A stretch of 64,000 bases of DNA from Medicago truncatula (Eukaryota > Streptophyta > Magnoliopsida > Fabales > Fabaceae), in NCBI RefSeq assembly GCF_003473485.1, contig NC_053042.1:53345762-53409761 (forward strand), in the 5' to 3' direction. The position numbers and the translations under genes were made by a program. Positions 25,157 through 34,890 of the stretch are shown piece after piece (position 1 is the stretch's first letter; each line of letters begins with the position of its first letter). Below the pieces are notes generated by a model that worked only from the letters and a program-made list of their open reading frames with translations, was not told the DNA's origin and did not search any database.

Positions 25157-26555
25157 TTAGGATCCGTTGACACCAGGTGTCAACGGATTCGTTGACACCA
25201 AATCTCATCCATCAATTTTATTTGATCAAAGGCTCGTATTTTTCTATATGGTGTGTATCTTTCCCCAGTGACATACTATTATTTTATTAAATCGTTGAAA
25301 AACTGCAATCGAAAACATTAATATTGGTGATACTCTTCTCTTGTCTTCATCTCTATTTCCTCTTACTTAATTCAACATATGGACGAAGGTAATGAAAACG
25401 ATCGCAATTGGAGAAGGGATTCAACCTAGGAAAATTGCAAATTACGAATGTTCATAAAATAGAAATCTCAATGTATATGGATTATAAACCCTAGATTTCA
25501 ATTTGGGGATTTTTGGTTTATTTTTCAATTCGTATATGAACCCTGATATTAGAATCGCTGTCATGAATCCAGGAACCGGTGCGAGTATGTTTTACGATAA
25601 TTGCTGCTGAAATCTATTATGATTCATTTTGGTATGTAAGCTGCGATTTCTTAATTGTTCATGAAATTGTAGCTGTGTATAAATTGGATGTTGCTTTTTT
25701 GGCTCTTAGCTTTTGGCATATAAACCAGAAAAGCAGAAACTGGTGGTATTACCTTTCAACTTCAAAGATTCAAATAATTGGAAGCACTAGAATGATAAAA
25801 AATTATTATATATGTGAATTGTTGCCAATTCTAAGCGTCTGGAAAAATCAAGAGGTGATGGGTATGAACAATGATATGATTGAGATATGTGAAGAGAATC
25901 AATAAAGCCTATTACGAGAATTGGGGTTTTTAATTAATTAAAACATAATGGTATACGGGAGAGGAAGGATGGGTTAATTTAGAAACTATTATAAGCCTTT
26001 GATCAAATAAAATCGATGGTTGAGATTTGGTGTCAACGGATTCGTTGATATCTGGTGTCAACGGATCCTGTCTCTATATATATATATATATATATATATT
26101 TTACGTCTAAATATGATACTTAAATTTTTTCATCGCGACTATTTTTCTTGGTTACGTCTATTTTTTTATTTTTTACTTCTCAATCTTTTGCTCTTTATAT
26201 TTTATCATTATATTTGTTTTTTTTTTTTATAAAGTATAGATAGTGAAATGAAAATAAATATAAAATAAAATTTTAAAGAATAAAATTTAATTTAATATAC
26301 TAGATTTCTTTTTTTTTTTGAAAGGAAAATACTAGATTTCTAACTACTTAAATATTAAATGATGATATAAATTTTATAATGAATTAATAATGACTTTTTT
26401 TATGTCATTTTACATTTACTCCAACTAACTTATCAGATATAACTTATAAGTCATCAATCATCAACTATCAACGATAAGCTATAAGATATAGTCATCAACC
26501 AGTAGCTATAAGATATCAACTAGTTTATCAGCTATTTATTATTTTTACCAACATA
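24827..26555. mobile_element. Outer foldback element in LRK-5 intron 2
   Basis: The left end (GTTTGGCTAAGACCAATAAA then CTAGCTTATAGC) is mirrored on the right (AACTAGTTTATCAGC...TTTTTACCAACATAG). Homology between the LRK-5 and LRK-7 introns stops where this element begins. It hosts the inner element 25154-26074. Ends are approximate and no target duplication is clear. Confidence 0.5.
25154..26074. mobile_element. Inverted-repeat element inserted in a (TA)n tract
   Basis: Ends of about 75 bases are inverted: GGATCCGTTGACACCAGGTG on the left and its near-complement on the right, each with the internal mirror GTTGACACCAGGTGTCAAC. (TA)n lies directly on both sides (25121-25153 and 26075-26099). 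Size 921 bp, no transposase. It resembles elements described as targeting TA microsatellites. Confidence 0.8.
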
Positions 26556-28278
26556 GTCTTTTAACATTTATTAAAGTAGCAAATATACCATTTTTCATAC
26601 AAATTTACCTCGTTTGGCTCGTTAAACAATTACCTAAGGGTATTTACTAGCATTCTCCATATAAAAATACTTACGCCTTTTGTTTATATACATGGATAGA
26701 GATAAAATTTATGATAGAACATCATGACTTCGTTTGATCCATGTAAAAGATCATACTTGCTGGGATAAAACTTATTGTCGTTGCTTTTTATTTATAAAAC
26801 TTATTGTTGTTGCTTTTCGTTTAATATTATATACTAGTATATATACCAAGCTCATTACTTTCTTACATTTAACATTCCCGTTTTATTTAAATAATTTATA
26901 ATTCTCCAGCGGTTGTGGTGGCTGTTGGAGTTGCAGTGCTGATGTTGTTTGCATGCTGCACCAAGACAAAGATATTCCCTCCAACATTTCATCTGTTCAA
27001 GAAGGAGAGTTCAACCCATCAAATTATTGAGGAGTTTTTGAAAGAACATGGACCTCTTCCAGCTGCTAGGTATAGTTATGCAGATGTCAAGAAAATAACA
27101 AACTCTTTTAGAAACAAATTAGGCCAAGGAGGGTTCGGAAGTGTATACAAAGGGAGGTTACGTGATGAGCGTGTTGTTGCTGTGAAGGTTTTAAGTGAAT
27201 CAAAAGGCGACGGGGATGATTTCATTAATGAAGTTGCGAGTATCAATAGAACTTCGCATGTCAACGTTCTTAGACTTTTGGGGTTCTGTTTGGATGGTTC
27301 TAAAAAGGCACTAATATACGAATTCATGCTTAATGGATCTCTTGAGAAGTTCATATACGAGAAAAATCCATTGAAGGATGATGGCCAATTGGAATGCAAA
27401 ATGTTGTATGATATTGCTGTTGGCGTTGCTCGTGGGTTAGAGTACATGCACAGAGGCTGCAACACTAGAATCTTACATTTTGACATAAAACCTCATAATA
27501 TATTACTTGACGATGATTTGTGTCCAAAAATTTCAGATTTTGGACTTGCTAAAATATGTCCAAGAAAAGAAAGCATTGTATCAATATTTGGTGCAAGGGG
27601 GACACCAGGATATATTGCTCCAGAGCTGTTCTCTAGACATTTTGGTGGGGTGTCACACAAATCAGATGTCTACAGTTATGGAATGATGGTTTTAGAAATG
27701 GTTGGTCGAAGAAAGAACATCAAAGTTGAAGTGGATTGTTCTAGCGAGTTATATTTTCCACATTGGATCTACAAGCGTCTTGAATTGAATCAAGATCTTG
27801 GACTCAAGTGTATTAAAAATGAAATTGATGAAGAGATGGTAAGAAAGATGACAATGGTGAGTTTATGGTGCATACCAACCGACCCTTCACATCGACCAGC
27901 AATGAATAAAGTGGTGGAAATGCTAGAAGGGAGCCTTCAAGTGCTAGAAATACCACCCAAACCCTTTTTGTCCTCTCCTTCAAGATCTTTGATCAATTTA
28001 TCATCTGAAACACTTTAATTTGTGTGGATATTAAGTTGCAATGTAGAGTATGTAGCACTAGAAAAAAATGTCATCATTTCTTTTGTATTATATCTCTGGA
28101 TTATGTTTTATTACCAATGAGCAATTAAGGAATGAGGAAATTCTCTGAGATCATGATCATCATTTTTAGAGAGACAGAAACACATTTTCGAATGTGACGT
28201 TGATGCCCAATTTGGGTCCGACAGCATTAGAAGTTTTAAAAAAACTATTTGAATGAAACAAAAAAAAAAGACACGGGT

Positions 28279-28569
28279 TTGCAACGGGACAAGGAATTGA
28301 GGCCTTCAATGGATGAGGTTTTGGAGGTGTTGAGAAAAATTTATAGTGGCAGTGGGAGGGAAGAGTTTGGACATGAAGATGAAGTAATAGGTCGTGGAGC
28401 AGGGATATCACGTATTAATGTACGTTCACTGTCACTGTCTTCACTCGACCACGTTGAGATGAAATTGTTGAAGAATAAGAAGTTAACACCTCCTACAGCT
28501 ATGACAGATAAATCGTATAGTGAATCGACTGCTTCTAATGTCAGTGGTCAATCGGCGAGCCGAATGTAA
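28279..28569 (+). pseudogene. Orphan C-terminal fragment of a type-1 LRK kinase
   Basis: About 96 codons from LQRDKELRPSMDEVL to SGQSASRM, followed by a stop, closely match the last 97 residues of LRK-4. There is no upstream kinase in this frame; instead the intact type-2 kinase of LRK-5 ends 261 bases before. The DKW motif of the tail is altered to DKS. It is the remnant of a type-1 kinase gene lost or replaced here, and the following flank also matches that of LRK-4. Confidence 0.85.
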
Positions 28570-29564
28570 TATGACACTAGTAAATTGAACCTTTAATATT
28601 TCAGTAGATAATGATAAGATTTCATCAGCACTTGTCATAGGATCCAAAGGTTAGCCAAAAACTTATGTATACTCTATTAGTAATGTGACATATCTTGAAA
28701 ATTGGTTGTTTTTTCTTTATTGATTTATCTTGTTGTGTGGATGCAAGTTCCTGACTGATAATTCTTTGAGTCGAATTGACCAATTCAAAACTGGATACTG
28801 AACTTCGAAATTTACATATTAGCATATTCCTTAACTATGTTTTCTCTAATTGCATAATTAAAGTTGTTAATATTCATATTTAGCCACAGCAGAATTACAA
28901 CTATGTACTACATTATCAAATTTTATTTCAGTTCATTCTCGTATAAATAGTCCTAGTAGTAATTTAGTTACAAGGAATTAGAATTACCTGAGCATAGTTC
29001 AACATTTGTGACTTGCGAAGAATGCATCCATTCTGCCTGTTCGTAATAGCAAAGGAAAGTCGTCCCTAGAGGAGAAGAAGAGGTAAAGGGTAGCTCTATG
29101 TTCAGCAGTGGTGCTGTTGGTGATGATAATAGCTTTAGGGTTTTGGCTTTAACTTAATTTGATCAGAAACTGAAACTACTGGAATTAGTTTTAAAAGATG
29201 AAAAACGATATACATAGTTTTGCACTTTCTTAATAAGAAAAGAAAAACAATGCATTACTGAACAAGTTCAAGCCGTTGAATTGCTAGTACTTGTTGATTA
29301 TTTGGCGGTTCTTTTTCGGTTAAATATATTGTTCAGTCAGCTTAGTGATCTATGTTTCTAGATATACTTCTAATTTTCTCCAAGGCACTTTATTTTTAAT
29401 CCGAAAAGATAAATACTACGGAAACTCACATACACAAGTGTACATTCAAACTTTGATTTTTCAATGTCTTTTGTTAAAAGGGATTTTTTTTTTTTCTTTT
29501 CAAAAGCTAATCAAGATATCTATTTTATTTTCAACACAATAAGTTTTTTAACATGCATATTCCG
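28570..29564. other. 3' flank shared with LRK-4, then spacer
   Basis: 28570-29170 matches the LRK-4 3' flank and the region about 33185-33780. No frame of interest. Confidence 0.55.
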
Positions 29565-29915
29565 AGCAATTCTCATGGTGTGCACCAATGCCCATATCTC
29601 AGCAGTTACAGAATTGTTGCGGCCAAGATTGCAGTAAAAATCTTGGATGAAAGCTCCACGAAATCTCTTAGTAATCCTCCACAAGGCGATTGAACATTGA
29701 CTTTATTATGAGATCCATCAGCATTAAATTTATAAGTACCTTCAATTAGAGGTTTCCCATTTCACGTGTAAAACATTACTATTTTCTTCCATGTATCTTG
29801 AAGGTTTAACCATATTTGGACAATCATCTGCACTTGACTTGTTAGAAAGGGAAGTCAATTATCTCGAAATATTAGTTCATTCCGATCCTTCCACATAGCA
29901 GGATTAGTAACACTA
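29565..29915 (-). pseudogene. LINE (non-LTR retrotransposon) RNase H-like fragment, minus strand
   Basis: The complement reads, in two shifted frames, MWKDRNELIF, then YKFNADGS...GGLLRD, then GAFIQDFY...NLGRNNSVTAEIWAL. These are the landmarks of the plant LINE-type RNase H domain (KFNxDGS, GGxxRD, AExWAL). Stops and at least one frameshift show that it is dead. Confidence 0.7.
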
Positions 29916-30550
29916 AAAAATATGTCTCAATTCCAAGGATTGTTTCCAATGTCAATATTTGAAATAATTTTTCATGTATATATTTGACTTCATGTAAACA
30001 AACATTAATGTAGTGTTTCTATTAAATAATTTTTCATGTATAAATTTTGAAAATTGATCACTATTTTTAAAATATTAACATTAAGTTTCTATTAAATTAT
30101 TTTTTACTTTATATACAAATCAGTCAGATTAAGAGATTAACCAAGATATATATTAGAAAAATGGTGACCAATACTTTTGAGAAACTAGGCTTTGAAATGT
30201 GAAACGCTAGTAAGATACAACGTCTTTTACTCTTTTAGTTTTCAGAGAATCAAATAGTGGAAAACTTAGCCGGAAGTGGGTTTCAATTATAGACGCAGAC
30301 TCATAAGACTTGCTTAGAAGGATATATTATTAGGCAAATTCTATGGTACACCCAATAAATTTGGGTGTATCGGTACACCAAGTCGTAAAATTATGGTGCA
30401 ACATAAGGAGTACATGTTTTACTTTTCTAGAGAATCAGTATCAGAGAATTTAGCAAAAATTGGGTTTCAATTTCAAAACAAATAAATGATAGAAAATCAT
30501 TGTAGTCCGTGATAGACACAAATTCACATGACTTGTGTAGTAATTTTCCA
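29916..30550. other. Spacer and LRK-6 promoter
   Basis: AT-rich; no gene. The end of the segment belongs to the promoter block conserved among LRK-5, -6 and -7. Confidence 0.5.
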
Positions 30551-30556
30551 AGTCAA
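30551..30556. promoter_or_regulatory. Putative W-box upstream of LRK-6
   Basis: AGTCAA within CCAAGTCAACTATAGCGTG, 84 bases before the ATG at 30640; same block as in LRK-5 and LRK-7. Confidence 0.5.
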
Positions 30557-30639
30557 CTATAGCGTGTCAATTGGCTTCAAAGGATATATTTATGTTGTGC
30601 AAATTAACAAGTGTGGAACAAATTGTGAAACAGAATAGG

Positions 30640-32917
30640 ATGGCTCTAGTTCATGCACTACATCTTTTGTTCTCTCATTTGACTGTGTTACTGCTACTTG
30701 TCTTAACTAGTAAAGGAAATGGACACAGTGATGATTGTCCAGAATCATTTGATTGTGGAAATCTTGGATTGGTTGGCTACCCTTTTACCACAGTTGAATT
30801 CCCAAACTGTGGTGCATTGGCAATTCAAGGTTGTGACGATCTCAACAAAACTGCTACGAAACACGTCCAGTTTACCAAAGGAGGAAAACACTTTCAAGTT
30901 ACAAACATTAAAAATGAGCGGCCCAACACTATTTCCATTGTTGATCTGAATTTCACCAAGCTTTTGCAGAAAAATGCTTGCGAGGCCTTTAGCTATGATA
31001 TCACTCTCCCTCCTCCCTCTCCTTTTGGAACTTTTTATATGAAAGACAACATAACAGCTTTCAAATGCAGCCATACCCAAAAATTAGCCAGCAACCCACC
31101 AAATAATTTCTTCAAAAATAGTACATGTCCTCGCTATGATTTTTACTTCGGTGATTCAACAATATCTAATGATGAGCCCAACCACTCTTTCACGTCCTGT
31201 TTTCCGTTTCATCTTCCTGTCATTAAATTAGGTTTTGCACTTTCTGGTAACCCATTTCGATTGTTAGCTGATGAAATTACCTTTAATTTCAAATCTTCAT
31301 ATTATTGTCGACAGTGTTATTACCGTGATAAAAAGAGTAATTGTCGTGCTCACATCAACGGACAAATTTATTGCGCCGCGAGGTAATGTACAATTAACAA
31401 AACTTCCATTAATAATTACAACATTACATGTATCATTACAGTTTTGCCAACTACTTCCTATTTTATCGTAATTGTATTTAATCGACTTGACTATATTAAT
31501 TAAAATTCCTTGTTTGTTTGCATGACACTTGATTAGCTTAGCATCACTATACTAATCAGACACAACCGCTTCTATTGAATTGGTTATGCAGGAAGGGTAG
31601 AAGTTCAACTTGTGCTTCCAAACATAACTGATGTATGCACATATACTCTGTGAGAGTTAACTTAAAATCAGGTTATGTAGAAATCGTGGCATGATGGCTG
31701 GGCAACGTGGCACAATTGGAGGTTTCAGTTTTGAGGCAAGTCACTGGATTTTTCGTGGCACGATGGTGCGCTGACAGCGAATAACATAAACGTATTTTTG
31801 GGTGCAGATTTGTTCCAAATTTTAAGCGATACTTTTACTATAAAAATTGTTGGCATACTACATTAGGACAAAGATCATCCCTCCAGCATCTCTTTTGTTC
31901 AGAAAGGAGAGTTCAACCCATCAAATTATTGAGGAGTTTATAAAAGAGCATGGACCTCTTCCAACTGCTAGGTACAATTATTCAGATGTCAAGAAAATAA
32001 CACACTCTTTTAGAAACATATTAGGCCAAGGAGGCTTCGGAAGTGTATACCAAGGGAAGTTACCAGATGAGTGTGTTATTGCAGTGAAGGTTTTAAGTGA
32101 ATCAAAAGGTGACGGTGAAGATTTCATTAATGAAGTTGCGAGTATCAGTAGAACTTCTCATATCAATGTTGTTAGGCTTTTGGGGTTCTGTTTGGATGGT
32201 TCTAAAAAGGCACTAATATACGAATTCATGTCTAATGGATATCTTGAGAAGTTCATATACGAAGAGAAAAATCCATTGAAGGATGATCGGCAATTGGATT
32301 GCAAAACATTGTATAATATTGCAGTTGGGCGTTGCTCGTGGACTAGAGTATTTTCGTAGAGGCTGCAACACTAGAATCTTACATTTTGACATAAAACCTC
32401 ATAATATATTACTTGATGAGAATTTCTGCCCAAAAAATTCTGATTTTGGACTTGCTAAAATATGTCTGAGAAAAGAAAGCATTGTATCCATATTTGGTGC
32501 AAGGGGAACGCCAGGATATTGCTCCAGAGTTGTTCTCCCGAAATTTTGGTGGGGTGTCCCATAAATCAGATGTCTACAGTTATGGAATGATGGTAAATGG
32601 TTGGTCAAAGAAAGAACATCAAAGTTGAAGTGGATTGTTCTAGCGATTTATATTTTCCACATTGGATTTACAAGCGTCTTGAATTGAATCAAGATCTTGG
32701 ACTCAAGTCTATTAAAAATGAAAATGATGAAGAAATGGTAAGAAAAATGACAGTGGTGAGTTTATGGTGCATACAAACCGATCCTTCACACCGACAAGCA
32801 ATGCATAAAGTGGTGGAAATGCTGGAAGGGAGCCTTGAAGTGCTGGAAATACCACCCAAACCCTTTTTGTCTTCTCCTTCTACATCTTCGATCCATTTAT
32901 CATCTGAAACATTGTAA
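30640..32917 (+). pseudogene. LRK-6: beta ectodomain (open) + type-2 kinase (broken)
   Basis: Exon 1 (30640-31382) is intact: signal peptide LHLLFSHLTVLLLLVLTSKG, CPESFDCGNLG, YPFTTVEFPNCG, and a terminal CRQCYYRD...CRAH...YC motif. I prefer the ATG at 30640 because it matches LRK-7; an upstream in-frame one is at 30571. Exon 2 (from 31592) loses homology after about 20 bases and then meets a stop. The kinase region (about 31851-32917) carries three length changes relative to LRK-8a: one extra base near 32330, two missing near 32518 and five missing near 32593. The [11 protein letters not shown] segment survives in a shifted frame. A secreted ectodomain-only product remains possible. Confidence 0.85.
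31680..31800. mobile_element. Possible LTR-retroelement scrap in LRK-6
   Basis: Words such as CGTGGCACGATGG, CAACGTGGCAC and GTGCGCTGACAG resemble the CACGATGG-rich part of the LTRs at 59672 and 63142. It sits where LRK-6 loses exon 2 and the start of the kinase exon. No boundaries can be fixed. Confidence 0.35.
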
Positions 32918-34804
32918 TTTGTGTGGATATAAAGTTACAATGCAGAGTTACATTTCTTTTGGTTACATGCAGAGTTACATTGTAATTTGTGTGGATATTA
33001 GTTGCATGCAGAGTATGTAGCACTAGAAAAGAATGTCATCATTTCTTTTGGTTTATGCTTTGAATTGGCTGTAAACATGTGTCCTTATAATTGCATTGAT
33101 CACTAGAATTTTGTTTCTCTGCAGATTTCTACAAGATTTCATTTTTGAATTTAGCGTAACTTATTTTGGTTTGCTTCGTAGTTCTCATAGATGCAAGTTT
33201 CTAACTAGTGATTCTTTGAGCCGATTGACCAATTCAAGAATGGATGCTAAACTTCAAAATTAACATGTTAGCACATTTCCTTTATGTTTTATCCAAAAGC
33301 ATAATATAAAGCTGTTACCGTAAATATTTAACCACAGCAGAATTGCACCTATATTCTACAATATTGATACTTATCTACGTTCATTCTCTTATAATTAATT
33401 CGAGTAGCAATTGGTTTATAAAGAAATTAGAATTACCAACATAATGTGACACGGTTGTCCTTTAAGCATGTGGTCATCATGGATTCCATCTCTAATGAGT
33501 GAAAAGTAAGAAAAAAACACTTCATGCGCCGGGGATAGCTTGGGAAATCATATTAATATACTCCAATGGATAGAGTAGCAAGAATGACTTACCTGAGCAT
33601 CGTCCAACATTTGCGACTCGCGAAGAATGCAGTCATTTTCCTGTTGGTAACTGCAAAGCAGAGTCGTCACCGGAGATGAAGAAGAGGCAAATGTTAGGTA
33701 TGTGTTCAGTGGTGCTGTGATGATCATGCATCTAACCATTTAGGGTTTTGATCCAAAACTATTGGAATTGGCTTTAGAAAGATGCAAAACGCTAGTATAT
33801 ACTTTTGAAGTTCTTTCTTAACCACTGAGTTGCTAGTACCTGTTGATTATTTGGCGGTTTTTTCAGTTAAATCCATTTGTTCTGTCAGCTTTGAGATCTA
33901 TGTTTCTATACACTTCTTATTTTCTCCTACACACTTTAATTGTATGATGATCAGATTTAATCCCGTTTTTTTTACCTGTCGGTTCCTGAGTTCCTATGTG
34001 AAGAAGGTCGTTGTAATCTGATTAAGAATTTTTTTCAAATTTAGATTCTCTAGAATTATTCGTTGTTTAATGGAGCTTATTAACCACTTTAACTCATTCA
34101 CTTAGTTAATTAGATTTTTTCTAATTTTAGACACAATTTAAGTCCTTTTATCATTTTTATTTCTATTTTTTTATATGTTCTTATTTTTTTGTCGAATAGA
34201 CTAATGATTAGAAATTTACACTTAAATGAATAAGTGGGAAATTCGAGATTGTTAACTTCTCTTCATTTAATCTCATTTTTTATTGATGATTTTATTTTCT
34301 GTTACTTTCATTTTTATTTATTTTTTATTATATTTCAATCTTATTTTTAAGAATTTAACTTTGATAAGTTGTAAAAAGTTTTCCACAATCATATAGCTTT
34401 AGTAGTAGTTATAACTAAAGTCAAACACTCATAAAAAAGAAAAAAAAACTAAAGTCAAACACGTTTCTCCTCTAACAGTGATGTTCAATCGACAATATAC
34501 AAAATACTTAAATAAATAGTGTACATAGAGTAAATCATATCTTCAAATAACTAAATTTTCTAATCAGACAAAATAGAAAAATTGTAGTCAAGTGCTTTTA
34601 TTTTGAAGGAAATACCGTATTTTTCTAGGTTGAGATAGTGGTCTTTGGAATATTCAAACGTGAAGAAGAGAATTATTAGCAGAGAATTTAGCAAGAAGTG
34701 GATTTCAATTTCAAAAGAAATAAATGGTGGTCAATTTTAGCTGCAAGTCATTGTGGCCGGTGATAACTACAAATTTACAAGACTTGTGTGGTACTCATTT
34801 TCCA
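32918..34804. other. LRK-6/LRK-7 intergenic region
   Basis: Just after the LRK-6 stop, a stretch including AATTTGTGTGGATAT and GCAGAGTTACAT is duplicated (32917-33010). To about 33185 the flank is type-2-like (as after LRK-8a); from there to about 33780 it is like the LRK-4 type-1 flank. The rest is AT-rich with no gene. Confidence 0.55.
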
Positions 34805-34810
34805 AGTCAA
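34805..34810. promoter_or_regulatory. Putative W-box upstream of LRK-7
   Basis: AGTCAA within TTCCAAGTCAACTAGCGTG, 81 bases before the LRK-7 ATG. Confidence 0.5.
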
Positions 34811-34890
34811 CTAGCGTGTCAATTTGCTTCAAAGAATATATTTATGTCGTGCAAATTAAAAGTGTGGAACAAATTGTTTAACACAATTGA

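Larger units (their letters stand above)
23271..28018 (+). pseudogene. LRK-5: beta ectodomain (broken) + type-2 kinase (intact)
   Basis: Exon 1 is 23271-24015, exon 2 is 24732-24772 and the kinase exon is 26910-28018. Compared with LRK-7, exon 1 lost 8 bases after the ESFDCG segment, so translation stops near 23399; a T-run near 23670 also has one extra base. The ectodomain cannot be made in one piece. The kinase exon is fully open: membrane helix, LGQGGFGSVYKG, VAVK lysine, [11 protein letters not shown] and DFGLAK, ending IHLSSETL-like in SLINLSSETL. It is a non-RD (HFD) kinase. Mobile elements sit in both introns. A kinase-only product from an internal ATG is possible but unproven. Confidence 0.85.

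Noticed and set aside
25579-25905. Open frame of 108 codons in the TA-flanked element
   Set aside because: No recognisable motif, inside a non-autonomous element within an intron; likely chance or an old captured scrap.
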